Below are positions 16,727-25,887 of a stretch of DNA of 64,000 nt, one piece after another. The translations under genes were made by a program, and so were the position numbers. Source of the stretch: Pseudoalteromonas marina (lineage in GTDB: Bacteria > Pseudomonadota > Gammaproteobacteria > Enterobacterales > Alteromonadaceae); NCBI RefSeq assembly GCF_000238335.3, contig NZ_AHCB03000007.1, forward strand, positions 124,001 through 188,000, in the 5' to 3' direction. A model generated the notes under the pieces. The model was not told the DNA's origin and ran no database searches. It worked only from the letters and a program-made list of their open reading frames with translations. Position 1 is the first letter of the stretch, and each line of letters starts with the position of its first letter.

Positions 16727-19045
16727 TTATTCTAATTGCTGTAGAAATAAATGAAGGGCACGTTGTCCTTCATTTATTTTATCTGCCAACACCAGCAGCC
16801 ACTCCTCAAGCACTTCATCACTCTCATCTATCGCGCCATATTCCATTACTTTTGCATGCAGTTGAACATCGTTCAAACCAACAGAACCTGCGGCACCTTT
16901 AAGCTTATGCGCAACCGATTTATACTCTTCCCTGTTGCCTGTATTTAATGATGTAAGCAATTCTTGTTGATATTGCGGATTTAGCTTTTCAAACAACTGA
17001 CTGCTGCGCCTAAACACAACTAACCCCATAGAATTAACAAAGTCTTCTATTGTTTCAATATCTAGCAAATGCGCATCAATACTTTTAAGTGCTTCGTCGG
17101 TTACTTTTAGCTGTGGCTCGTTGCATTGAGCTTGCTTAATATCAAATAAGTCAGCGAGCATTTTATCAAGCTTTACTGTATTAATAGGTTTAGCTAAAGC
17201 GCCTTGAATAGAAATACCTTCAAGTTCTTCTTCTGCACTTCTCACATTAGCGGTTAGTGCAACAATAGGCAGGTTATCAAAGTGGCTATCAGCACGGATT
17301 TGCCTTGCAACTTCATCGCCATTTATATCGGGTAGCTGCATATCAAGTAATACTAAATCTAGGTCGTCTTCGGTATCAACAAACGAAAGTGCATCTTCGC
17401 CCGTTTCAGCCCATAGCACTTCATGTCCGCGTTGCTCCAATAAATTAGTGGCTATTTCGGCGTTAAGTGGTACGTCTTCAACGAGTAAAATATAAAGCTC
17501 TCGGCCAACATAGCTTTGCTCTGTAGGCGCAATACATAAGCTCAGCGGTATTTGCACTGTAAAGCAACTGCCCTCACCCTCTGTACTGTTTACTGTAATA
17601 CTGCCTTTCATAGCCGTGACTAGCGCTTTAGTTACCGCAAGACCAATACCTGAACCTATTGCATTAGTGCCTTGTAAATCAGGTGCTTTATAGTACATAT
17701 CAAAAATACGAGAAAGCTGCTCTTGTGGAATACCTTGCCCTGTATCTGAGATTTTAATAACTAACCATGGGCCTTCAGGGCGATTTTCACGGCTACATTC
17801 AAGTGTGACTTTGCCATGCTGGGTAAATTTCACTGCATTGTTTATCAGGTTCCAAACCACTTGGCGTAAACGAGTAGGATCAAGCAGTGCATATATATCA
17901 AGCATGCCATTTCGCTCAATATCAAACTCAAGCCCTTTTTGCTCAGTTATTAGCCCTGCAAAATTCACAACATCGTTTATAAAATCAGATACATTAATAG
18001 AGTTGGCGGCAATATCGAGCTGCTCTCTGTCTATTTTATCTAAATCTATGATGTCGTTAAAAATATTACCGAGCGTTTCAGCACTTGAAAAAACCGTGTT
18101 ACACCAACTGCGTTGCTGCTTGTTTAGATCGGTATCGAGCAACATACGTGTTAAGCCCACAATGCCGTTAAGCGGGGTACGCAACTCATGGCTTAATGTG
18201 GCTATAAATTTCCCTTTATCTTTATATGCGGTTTCAAGCGCCTCAGCCGCTTCTTTACGGCTCGTAATATCACGCCCAAAACCAAGTAAACCTATGTAGT
18301 CGCCTTCATCGTTTATAAAGGGAAGTTTTCGTAGCTCAAACCAGCGCGTTGCACCATCAACTTCATAACCTACATCGATGGTGAGTGCTTTGTGAGTTTG
18401 CTCTACCTCTTTATCTGTGCGCAATACTTCAGATAAAAAGTCGTTTGGGAATATTTGTTCAACCGTTTTACCTATAAGCTCACTGCTTGATTTACCCATT
18501 ACTTCTTCAAACATTTTATTGCAGCCAGCAAATACCCCATTGTTATCGCGGTAATAAAATAGATCGGGGGATGAATCAACAATTGAGCGTTGCAACATGC
18601 TTTGCTGAGCAAGCTCTTGCTGTGTTTTTTTACGCTCGGCAATTTCTCTACGCAGTTCTTCAATGGCGCGATGCTTAGCATGAAAAGCCATTTTACGTTC
18701 ATCTATTTCAATATTAAGCCGACTAATATTATCTTTAAGTGTTTGGTTTAATAGTTTTTCTTGTTTAGTTGCGCTATCTAAGTAGGCGTAGGAAGCATCT
18801 AACTGACGAATTGAATTAATAAGTACGCTTATAATTAAAGGTGACACAACAGCTGAAAAAAATACCACGGCCAAAATATCTACAAGAAACAATTCGCCTA
18901 TAGCTACGTAGTAAAACATGCTCGATAAAATAAGAGATGCCGCTAAAAATAAAGCGTAACAAATGGCAGCTGTTTTTAACTCACCAAATCGCGCTATTGA
19001 ACTTGAAAGCACCCGAACCCAAGGGCTCAAAGAATAATCGGTCAT
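16727..19045 (-). CDS. arcB: Tripartite aerobic respiration control sensor kinase ArcB
   Basis: 772 aa (E. coli 778). Two membrane helices with a very short periplasmic loop (about 27-48 and 54-77) are followed by a coiled coil and a PAS domain (about 150-265, SSPDLFYYRDNNGVFAGCN). HisKA has His 286 (TLSHELRTPLNG), then HATPase (NLINNAVKFT, GSGIGLAV), REC with Asp 568 (VLLDMQLPDI) and Hpt with His 713 (AHKLKGAAGSVG). All phosphorelay residues are present. It is convergent with arcA, whereas in E. coli the two genes are unlinked. Quinone redox sensing is inferred from the family. Confidence 0.95.
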   Translation of the reverse strand: MTDYSLSPWVRVLSSSIARFGELKTAAICYALFLAASLILSSMFYYVAIGELFLVDILAVVFFSAVVSPLIISVLINSIRQLDASYAYLDSATKQEKLLNQTLKDNISRLNIEIDERKMAFHAKHRAIEELRREIAERKKTQQELAQQSMLQRSIVDSSPDLFYYRDNNGVFAGCNKMFEEVMGKSSSELIGKTVEQIFPNDFLSEVLRTDKEVEQTHKALTIDVGYEVDGATRWFELRKLPFINDEGDYIGLLGFGRDITSRKEAAEALETAYKDKGKFIATLSHELRTPLNGIVGLTRMLLDTDLNKQQRSWCNTVFSSAETLGNIFNDIIDLDKIDREQLDIAANSINVSDFINDVVNFAGLITEQKGLEFDIERNGMLDIYALLDPTRLRQVVWNLINNAVKFTQHGKVTLECSRENRPEGPWLVIKISDTGQGIPQEQLSRIFDMYYKAPDLQGTNAIGSGIGLAVTKALVTAMKGSITVNSTEGEGSCFTVQIPLSLCIAPTEQSYVGRELYILLVEDVPLNAEIATNLLEQRGHEVLWAETGEDALSFVDTEDDLDLVLLDMQLPDINGDEVARQIRADSHFDNLPIVALTANVRSAEEELEGISIQGALAKPINTVKLDKMLADLFDIKQAQCNEPQLKVTDEALKSIDAHLLDIETIEDFVNSMGLVVFRRSSQLFEKLNPQYQQELLTSLNTGNREEYKSVAHKLKGAAGSVGLNDVQLHAKVMEYGAIDESDEVLEEWLLVLADKINEGQRALHLFLQQLE

Positions 19046-19259
19046 ACGTAGTTTTATCTCTTTGCTGTTTGCTTAAATATAAGAAAGGCAATGCTATTTA
19101 CAGATTTTAGCATTTTTCTATTCGCTATTTTCATGTTGTGCGACAAAAACAGAAAATATTCATACGCAATTTTAGCGGGCAGTAAAGTCCTCGTTTCAGC
19201 CATTGATTATTTCGTGTAAAATAATGCGCCTTATCATTGCCAATAACGAGTAACATAGC

Positions 19260-20180
19260 ATGCAAACCAATATGCCCGATATAGCTGACACCGCTCCTGC
19301 ATTACAAACAGGTAAATTAGACTGGGTTGGCATGGGTGAAATTGAACTGCCATTTATTTTTGAATCGCGTGATTTAAGCCCTGTTACTGTTAATGCCAAA
19401 GCCCGCGCATTTGTTAACTTGCACAAAGAAGACGCCAAAGGCATTCATATGTCGCGCTTATTTTTAGCGCTTGATTTACTCTCAACAGAGCAACAAGTAA
19501 ATCCTCAAACAATTAGCCAAGCACTAAATACGTTTATATCTAGCCATGAAGGGTTGAGTAATAAGGCACAGATTGAGTTTAAGTTTGAGCTACCACTTCG
19601 CCGTAAGTCTCTATTGAGTGGCAAAGCTGGCTGGAAAAGCTATCCAATCACACTTACAAGTACAATTGAAGATAATATCATTAGTTACGAGCTAACCGTT
19701 GATGTTACCTATTCATCAACTTGCCCTTGCTCGGCGGCTCTTGCACGCCAGCTAATACAAAATGCATTTAGCGAAAAATTTAACCAAGACACGCTCAACC
19801 AAAAAGAGGTACTTGAGTGGCTTGGCACAACACAAGGCATTGTGGCGACCCCTCACTCGCAGCGCTCAATTGCTAACGTAAAAGTTAAACTCAATAGCAA
19901 CATTAATGAGTTTGATGTAGTTAACTTAATAAATACCCTTGAAGGCGAGCTCAAGACGCCAGTGCAAGCGGCAGTAAAGCGTGAAGATGAACAAGAATTT
20001 GCCCGTTTAAATGGGCAAAATTTAATGTTCTGCGAAGATGCCGCGCGTAAAATTAAAGCAATATTAGAAACAGACGGTTACGCAGATTACTGGCTACAAA
20101 TAAACCATTACGAATCGCTTCACGCCCACGACGCTGTGGCGGTTGCTGTTAAAGGTATTAATGGCGGGTATAAGGCATAA
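19260..20180 (+). CDS. folE2: GTP cyclohydrolase FolE2 (type IB)
   Basis: 306 aa. FolE2 makes dihydroneopterin triphosphate from GTP, the first step of folate/pterin synthesis, and can replace FolE1 when zinc is scarce. The family motif STCPCSAALARQ carries the metal-ligand cysteine; the N-terminus (PDIADTAPALQTGKLDWVGM) and C-terminal NHYESLHAHDAVA are also diagnostic. Many folE2 genes are Zur-regulated, but I could not see a clear Zur box just upstream. Confidence 0.96.
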   Translation: MQTNMPDIADTAPALQTGKLDWVGMGEIELPFIFESRDLSPVTVNAKARAFVNLHKEDAKGIHMSRLFLALDLLSTEQQVNPQTISQALNTFISSHEGLSNKAQIEFKFELPLRRKSLLSGKAGWKSYPITLTSTIEDNIISYELTVDVTYSSTCPCSAALARQLIQNAFSEKFNQDTLNQKEVLEWLGTTQGIVATPHSQRSIANVKVKLNSNINEFDVVNLINTLEGELKTPVQAAVKREDEQEFARLNGQNLMFCEDAARKIKAILETDGYADYWLQINHYESLHAHDAVAVAVKGINGGYKA

Positions 20181-20286
20181 AACACCTGCGTTAACTTAAA
20201 TCTCCATTCGGTAAATCACATACAATATTTGGGCACGGTACTTGCTTTAACAAAACAGTGTCAATTTGTTGTTATGGAGTTACCGT

Positions 20287-20880
20287 ATGGAATTCGCTTT
20301 ATTGTCGATTTTAGTATTAGTGGTAGGTGCATCAATTGCCGCGTCAAAATTTAGTGACGACGGTGGTAATCCTTATCCTTTTAAACGTAAACAAAGTGTA
20401 TTTACGCAAGTAGAAAGCGCCTTTTTAAACCTGTTAGAACGCGCTATTGGCGATCAATATAAAATAGTGAGTCGAGTTAAGCTTATTGATGTGATCGACT
20501 GTAAAGAAGGTTTATCACCTAAATCAAAACGTGCCGCTATTGCTAAAGCCAAAAATAAGCAGCTTGATTTTGTGTTAATCGACAAAGAAAAAATGACCAT
20601 CGTAGCAGCTGTTGATTTAGTAAATAACGCAAATAAAGATGGCCACAAAGCCCAGCGCGACTGGTTTGTAAATGGCGCCTTAGAAGCTGCAGGCATTCCA
20701 CACATTCGCATGAAGGTAAAAGCGGGCTATCGCCCATCAGAAGTACGCGATGCCATTATGTTCAAACTGGGTAAACCAGCACCAACAGCACAGCGCCCAT
20801 TACGTAACCGAGTTCACAAACCTGCTGTTTTATCTCCCTCACAAGCTAAAGCCCATTCAACAGCATTAGCCGAAATATAA
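20287..20880 (+). CDS. DUF2726 domain protein, membrane-anchored
   Basis: 198 aa of unknown function. The N-terminal helix (residues about 3-20) anchors the protein. The DUF2726 core follows (FLNLLERAIGDQYKIVSRVK, then DFVLIDKEKMTIVAAVDL, then AGIPHIRMKVKAGY). The domain has the beta-alpha layout of PD-(D/E)XK-like nucleases, but I do not claim activity. Start at ATG 20287 is set by GGAG 7 nt upstream; a TTG at 20266 is in frame but has no ribosome site. It stands alone between folE2 and mtnN. Confidence 0.88.
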   Translation: MEFALLSILVLVVGASIAASKFSDDGGNPYPFKRKQSVFTQVESAFLNLLERAIGDQYKIVSRVKLIDVIDCKEGLSPKSKRAAIAKAKNKQLDFVLIDKEKMTIVAAVDLVNNANKDGHKAQRDWFVNGALEAAGIPHIRMKVKAGYRPSEVRDAIMFKLGKPAPTAQRPLRNRVHKPAVLSPSQAKAHSTALAEI

Positions 20881-20993
20881 TTATCAGGTGACTAAATTTG
20901 CATTAAAGCGAGCATTTTAAATGTCTCGCTTTTTTGTTTTTTATTGCTAACTTCACGTATAATCAAGCTATTCAAACTCAGGAATCAAACACT

Positions 20994-21701
20994 ATGAATG
21001 TTGGTATTATTGGCGCAATGGAGCCAGAAGTTAAAATTTTGCGTGAAGCAATGCAAAACCCAGCTACTTTAACTAAAGCAGGTTTTACATTTTACACTGG
21101 TGAATTAGCGGGCTGCACAGTAACTCTTGTTCAATCAGGTATTGGTAAAGTAGCATCAAGCATTGCAACTACATTACTTATTGATAATTTTAAGCCTGAT
21201 TGCGTAATTAACACCGGCTCTGCTGGCGGTTTTGATCCATCATTAAGTGTTGGCGATGTCGTTATATCGTCAGAAGTTCGTCACCACGATGTTGACGTAA
21301 CTGCATTTGGTTACGAAATTGGCCAAGTACCACAAATGCCTGCAGGTTTTGCTGCACACCCTAAATTAGTTGAAGCAGCCGAGCAAACTATTGCACAAAT
21401 TAGCGAAGTTAAAACGTTAGTTGGCCTTATTTGTACTGGCGATACCTTTATGTGTGATCCTGTTCGTATTGATAAAGCCCGCAGCGACTTTCCTTCAATG
21501 CTTGCTGTAGAAATGGAAGGTGCGTCTATCGCGCAAACCTGTCATACGCTTGAAACTCCTTTCGTTGTTATTCGTTCAATGTCTGATATTGCTGGCAAAG
21601 AATCGCCACAGTCGTTTGAAGAATACTTAGAAACAGCATCAATCAACTCATCTAAAATGGTTGTTGCTCTACTTGAAAAGCTAACAGCTGTAACACTGTA
21701 A
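20994..21701 (+). CDS. mtnN: 5'-methylthioadenosine/S-adenosylhomocysteine nucleosidase
   Basis: 235 aa. It cleaves adenine from MTA, SAH and 5'-deoxyadenosine, clearing inhibitory by-products of SAM use and feeding autoinducer-2 precursor synthesis. Diagnostic pieces are [28 protein letters not shown], and the substrate and catalytic region [11 protein letters not shown] through [11 protein letters not shown]. The start at 20994 is preceded by GGAA at 9 nt; an upstream in-frame ATG lacks a site. The next gene starts at the base after its stop codon. Confidence 0.97.
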   Translation: MNVGIIGAMEPEVKILREAMQNPATLTKAGFTFYTGELAGCTVTLVQSGIGKVASSIATTLLIDNFKPDCVINTGSAGGFDPSLSVGDVVISSEVRHHDVDVTAFGYEIGQVPQMPAGFAAHPKLVEAAEQTIAQISEVKTLVGLICTGDTFMCDPVRIDKARSDFPSMLAVEMEGASIAQTCHTLETPFVVIRSMSDIAGKESPQSFEEYLETASINSSKMVVALLEKLTAVTL

Positions 21702-22646
21702 ATGCTTAGCAATATTGTTCAAAACCATTTGGACTTTATTGTATTTATAATAGCGCTCCTTGCTGAGCGCTTTTTACCACTTGTTAGTTGGTACCACCCG
21801 AATACCGTTTTAGTGGCCGTATTTAGCGCCATGGGCAAACGTATTTATAATAAACAAAATACAAACAGCTACCACTATTTAGCAGCCATACTTGCAAGCG
21901 TGCTGGTGCTCAGTGTTATTTTACTAATTGTTACCTTGCTACTTGAATTTGCATTTTACCCAGAGCTACTTGCGGGCCTTATTTTATACCTTTGCCTTGA
22001 AAGCCAAAGCCTCAATAAAAAAGCCCTTCGTATTGCAAAGCTCACTAAACAAAACCAAAAGTCAGCCGCACGCGAGCTATTAAAACCACTGCTTGCTCGT
22101 GAAGTCAGCAAGCTTTCAACCACAGGCATTATTAAAGCCCTCATTGAAAGCTTAATACTTCGTACTGCTCGTTATTACTTTGTGGTTATATTTGTTTTTT
22201 TACTTTTAGGGCCAGTTGCAGCACTTGGTTACCGACTACTTACCTTGATGCAGCAAGCATGGCGTGGTGATATTTCACCAAACAGCGAATTTTTAAGACC
22301 ATTAAAGCTTGTTTTATTTGTTATTGAGTATATCCCGGTGCGTTTACTTACACTCACAATTGCTGCGAGTAAGGCCACAAAGCAAAGTGTTCACTACATA
22401 AAACACTATGGCCAACACTTCTATCAAACAAATACAGGCTGGTTACTCAGTGCATGCTCTGCATCACTTGGCGTGCAACTAGGTGGACCCGCTATGTACT
22501 TTAATAAGCGGCATAACAAAATGCGGGTTGGTACTGATAGGTTACCTAACGCTGACGATGTACCAGCGGTTTTAAATCGGCTTAATCAGGCGCGCGCCTT
22601 TTGGGTACTCGTTATTGTGTGTATTGAAATTCTAAAAAGCATTTGA
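21702..22646 (+). CDS. CobD/CbiB-family membrane protein (cobalamin biosynthesis-like)
   Basis: 314 aa with four or more hydrophobic segments. Features typical of CbiB/CobD (adenosylcobinamide-phosphate synthase) are GPVAALGYRLLTLMQQAWR and the C-terminal GWLLSACSASLGVQLGGPAMYF. It is translationally adjacent to mtnN with no gap. No other cobalamin gene is in the window, so the enzyme may belong to a scattered pathway, serve salvage, or have a divergent role; I rate the family call well above the exact reaction. Confidence 0.78.
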   Translation: MLSNIVQNHLDFIVFIIALLAERFLPLVSWYHPNTVLVAVFSAMGKRIYNKQNTNSYHYLAAILASVLVLSVILLIVTLLLEFAFYPELLAGLILYLCLESQSLNKKALRIAKLTKQNQKSAARELLKPLLAREVSKLSTTGIIKALIESLILRTARYYFVVIFVFLLLGPVAALGYRLLTLMQQAWRGDISPNSEFLRPLKLVLFVIEYIPVRLLTLTIAASKATKQSVHYIKHYGQHFYQTNTGWLLSACSASLGVQLGGPAMYFNKRHNKMRVGTDRLPNADDVPAVLNRLNQARAFWVLVIVCIEILKSI

Positions 22647-22671
22647 GCTTTACTTAGTAAAAATTGAGTAT

Positions 22672-22700
22672 AAAAAAACCAGCCTAAGCTGGTTTTTTTT
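22672..22700. terminator. Bidirectional intrinsic terminator
   Basis: AAAACCAGC-CTAA-GCTGGTTTT with A- and T-runs on the two sides, between the convergent CobD-like gene and tyrS. Confidence 0.92.
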
Positions 22701-22713
22701 ATTACCCACACAC

Positions 22714-23913
22714 TTAAGCTACGGTAATGTTTGCAAACTTACGTTTACCTACTTGATAAATAGCGGTTGTGCCTTTTGCTATTTCTAGTTTGGTATCAGT
22801 GATTTTTTCTTCACCGTTCAGTTTAACTGCACCTTGTTTTATCATGCGCATAGCTTCTGATGTGCTTGCAACTAAATTAGCTTCTTTTAATAAGTTAGCG
22901 ATTAAAATAGTGTCTTCTGCAATGGTTACTGTCAGCTCAGGAATTTCATCTGGCAGCGCTTTTTTCTGAAAGCGTTGAATAAAATCGTTGTGCGCAGCTT
23001 GTGCATCTTCTTCACTATGAAAACGTGCAATTAGCTCTTTAGCAAGTTCAATTTTGATATCGCGCGGGTTAGTCCCCTGCTCTACACGTTCTTTTTGTGC
23101 TGCTATTTGCTCAATCGAAAGACCACTTAGTAAATCGTAGTAGCGCCACATTAATACATCACTAATCGACATAACTTTACCAAACATGTCATTTGGTGCA
23201 TCAGTAATACCAATATAGTTACCTAAAGATTTAGACATTTTTTGAACGCCGTCAGTACCTTCAAGTAATGGCATCATTAAAACAGTTTGTGGCTTTTGGC
23301 CCTCAACTTTTTGAAGCTCACGACCCATTAGTAAATTAAAGCGCTGATCGGTACCACCCAGTTCTACGTCAGATTCTAATGCAACCGAATCCCAACCTTG
23401 CACTAACGGGTATAAAAATTCATGTATTGCAATTGGCTGCCCGCCATTGTAACGCTTTTTAAAGTCATCACGTTCAAGCATACGCGCAACTGTTTGGTTT
23501 GCAGCTAATTTAATCATGCCTGCAGCACCCAGCTTTTCCATCCACGTTGAATTAAAAGCAACGGTTGTTTTTGCCGGATCTAGAATTTTGAAAACTTGTT
23601 CTTTATACGTTTCGGCATTGGCAAGAACATCTTCGCGGGTAAGCGGTTTACGCGTCACATTTTTACCGGTTGGATCACCAATCATTCCTGTAAAATCACC
23701 AATTAAGAAAATAACTTCATGACCTAAGTCTTGAAAAGTTTTCATTTTATTAATTAGTACTGTGTGCCCTAAGTGTAAATCTGGCGCTGTTGGATCGAAA
23801 CCCGCTTTGATTTTTAACTTTTTGCCCGACTTTAGTTTTTCAACTAACTCGTCTTCAATTAATATTTCTTCTGCACCGCGTTTTATCTCTGCAAGAGCGG
23901 TTTGTAAATCCAC
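22714..23913 (-). CDS. tyrS: Tyrosyl-tRNA synthetase, TyrZ-like
   Basis: 399 aa class Ic synthetase. The ATP motif HLGH ([16 protein letters not shown]) and KMSKS ([14 protein letters not shown]) are intact; a C-terminal S4 RNA-binding domain follows ([15 protein letters not shown]). The length and the [14 protein letters not shown] signature match the shorter TyrZ-like subgroup rather than E. coli TyrS (424 aa). It is divergent from the M23 peptidase gene, an arrangement common in gammaproteobacteria. Confidence 0.96.
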   Translation of the reverse strand: MDLQTALAEIKRGAEEILIEDELVEKLKSGKKLKIKAGFDPTAPDLHLGHTVLINKMKTFQDLGHEVIFLIGDFTGMIGDPTGKNVTRKPLTREDVLANAETYKEQVFKILDPAKTTVAFNSTWMEKLGAAGMIKLAANQTVARMLERDDFKKRYNGGQPIAIHEFLYPLVQGWDSVALESDVELGGTDQRFNLLMGRELQKVEGQKPQTVLMMPLLEGTDGVQKMSKSLGNYIGITDAPNDMFGKVMSISDVLMWRYYDLLSGLSIEQIAAQKERVEQGTNPRDIKIELAKELIARFHSEEDAQAAHNDFIQRFQKKALPDEIPELTVTIAEDTILIANLLKEANLVASTSEAMRMIKQGAVKLNGEEKITDTKLEIAKGTTAIYQVGKRKFANITVA

Positions 23914-24236
23914 AGTCTATTACTCCAAAATTCTGCCAACAAAGAGGGCTACTAGTTGTTTTGTATAACCTTAGTTTAACAAGGGCTAAATCAAACTTAT
24001 ATGTGCAACTAACATAACAAATTTCTACCTAATTAAAACAACTTTTTAAGTGATTAATGCAACTAAATAAAATGCGCACAGTCTGAGATAAATTAAGCGC
24101 TAAAAAGGCATATAAAGCCCGATTTTAGCGTAATTCAGCGCGATTTAAAATCTACAAAGCACTGGTATTCGCACAATATTAGGTATATCCTGCAATATTA
24201 TGTATTTATTATCTTGACAGCAGAAAAAGGCACGTT
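23914..24236. other. Divergent tyrS/mepM promoter region
   Basis: 323 bp without a gene. It holds an 8-bp inverted repeat CGCTAAAA...TTTTAGCG near 24098-24134, and TTGACA near 24214 that is too close to the mepM start to be its -35. I found no riboswitch or T-box-like structure upstream of tyrS. Confidence 0.5.
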
Positions 24237-25550
24237 ATGGTTCACGTGGTTAATACCCTCCCCAAAAAACACAAATTGCTTATCTTATGTTTGGTTTCTG
24301 CTATTGCCGCTTTAACGTTTCTTCCATCTGAGAAAGCAACAGCGTCCAAAGACAACAATGCAAATGCATTAGAGATTGGCAAACGCTACGAGCTCCAAGT
24401 TAAAGTCGATGACAACGAAAAACTTACCGAGTTAAACTCAGAGCAAGCAGCAGAAAAGCTTCCAGAGTATGATTTAGTCGACCACAAAGTAAAAACGGGT
24501 GACAACTTAGCAATTATATTTAAACGCGCGGGCTTTTCAGCGCAAACGCTTCATAAACTAATCAACACAAACGCAGAAACCCGCAAGCTAACTAAAATTC
24601 ACCCAGGCGAAGTACTGAGCTTTGCAACAGGTAAAGACGGCGCACTTGAACAATTGCGTTACGTTATTTCTAAAACAGATACGCTGTATGTAACCTTAGA
24701 CGACGAAGGTAACTACAATACAGCGATAGATAGTAAAGAAATAGAAACCCTGACCAAAACAGCTGGCGGCGAAATTTCTAGCAACTTTTGGACTTCTGCA
24801 ATTGCAGCGGGTTTAAGCGAACGCCAAATTATGAACTTTGCTGACATTTTTGGCTGGGATGTGGATTTTGCTAACGACATTCGTAAAAACGATCAATTTG
24901 GCTTAATTTACGAGTCTCACTATGTTGAAGGCGAATTTATAGGTACTGGTAAAATTATAGCGGCTGAGTTCATTAACCAAGGACAGCGCTTTACAGCAAT
25001 TAGACATACTGATGGAAACTTCTACACCCCAGAAGGCCGCAGTATGAAAAAAGCATTTTTACGTGCCCCCGTTAATTTTAAGTATATTAGCTCGAGTTTT
25101 AATCCACGTCGCTTACACCCAGTTACTGGGCAAGTAAAAGCACATCGTGGTATTGATTACGCTGCACGAACTGGTACCCCCGTTGTTGCATCGGGTAATG
25201 GTAAGGTTGTTAAGGCAGGTTACAGCAAGTACAACGGCAACTATGTATTTATTAGCCATGGCACACAGTATGTCACTAAGTATTTACACCTTAATAAAAA
25301 GCTTGTTAGAACAGGTCAAAAGGTTAAACAGGGTGATAAAATTGGTACTGTAGGTGCTACAGGTCGCGTAACTGGCGCGCATCTACATTATGAGTTTTTG
25401 GTTAACGGTGTTCACCGTAATCCTAAAACAGTTAAATTACCAAAGTCAGAGCCTTTACCACGCTCTGAGCTTGCTAAGTTTAAACCTATTGCTGATAACT
25501 TTATTGCTCAGTTAGAGCGTAACCGCGAGTTACAACTGGCACTTAAGTAA
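24237..25550 (+). CDS. mepM: Murein DD-endopeptidase MepM-like (LysM-like, M23)
   Basis: 437 aa periplasmic/inner-membrane-anchored peptidoglycan hydrolase that cuts D-Ala-mDAP cross-links to allow wall growth. A signal anchor (residues about 13-30) is followed by an OapA/LysM-like module (DHKVKTGDNLAIIFKRAGFS), a central domain, and the M23 LytM catalytic domain with zinc ligands HRGIDYAA and HLHYEF (RVTGAHLHYEFLVNG). Both zinc motifs are intact, so it should be active rather than an EnvC-type activator. In many relatives anmK follows; here it does not. Confidence 0.94.
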   Translation: MVHVVNTLPKKHKLLILCLVSAIAALTFLPSEKATASKDNNANALEIGKRYELQVKVDDNEKLTELNSEQAAEKLPEYDLVDHKVKTGDNLAIIFKRAGFSAQTLHKLINTNAETRKLTKIHPGEVLSFATGKDGALEQLRYVISKTDTLYVTLDDEGNYNTAIDSKEIETLTKTAGGEISSNFWTSAIAAGLSERQIMNFADIFGWDVDFANDIRKNDQFGLIYESHYVEGEFIGTGKIIAAEFINQGQRFTAIRHTDGNFYTPEGRSMKKAFLRAPVNFKYISSSFNPRRLHPVTGQVKAHRGIDYAARTGTPVVASGNGKVVKAGYSKYNGNYVFISHGTQYVTKYLHLNKKLVRTGQKVKQGDKIGTVGATGRVTGAHLHYEFLVNGVHRNPKTVKLPKSEPLPRSELAKFKPIADNFIAQLERNRELQLALK

Positions 25551-25570
25551 TCAGGCTATCACTGTATTAA

Positions 25571-25607
25571 AAAGCCCTTGCAGGTTTAACCTGCAAGGGC
25601 TTTTTTG
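25571..25607 (+). terminator. Strong intrinsic terminator of mepM
   Basis: AAGCCCTTGCAGGTTT-AACCTGCAAGGGCTT with a run of six T. The long GC-rich stem makes this one of the clearest terminators in the window. Confidence 0.95.
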
Positions 25608-25698
25608 TGCTTTTTGTTTATTAACGATAGTTAGCTCACACAGGGTGCTCTATATTAAAGGCTTCTAATCTTAATTTTCCTGCAATAGCGATACATGC

Positions 25699-25875
25699 CT
25701 AATTCATTAACACATAAATAAGCTGAATAACTAAAGAACCCATCACTAATGGCCAAATATACTTGCTGTATTTTGTTGCCCCTTCCAGCCCCATTTTGCT
25801 TTGATATTTTTCAAGTAATGGGATCAGTAATGCCAATGCTACAAATAAACAAACTAAAATAATAATTACATTCAT
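25699..25875 (-). CDS. Small membrane protein, 58 aa, unknown
   Basis: The minus-strand frame starts at ATG 25875 with AAGG 6 nt upstream and ends at TAG 25699. The product begins MNVIIILVCLFVALALLIPL and ends QLIYVLMN; two hydrophobic helices flank a short charged loop (EKYQSKMGLEGATKYSKY). It starts 12 bp after the aldo/keto reductase stop, so the two are probably co-transcribed. I do not recognise the family. Coding is supported by the ribosome site, length, helix pattern and spacing. Confidence 0.65.
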   Translation of the reverse strand: MNVIIILVCLFVALALLIPLLEKYQSKMGLEGATKYSKYIWPLVMGSLVIQLIYVLMN

Positions 25876-25887
25876 TAGAAAGCCTTT

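Noticed and set aside
19190..19259. Zur box for folE2
   Set aside because: No palindrome resembling the gammaproteobacterial Zur consensus was found just upstream of the gene.
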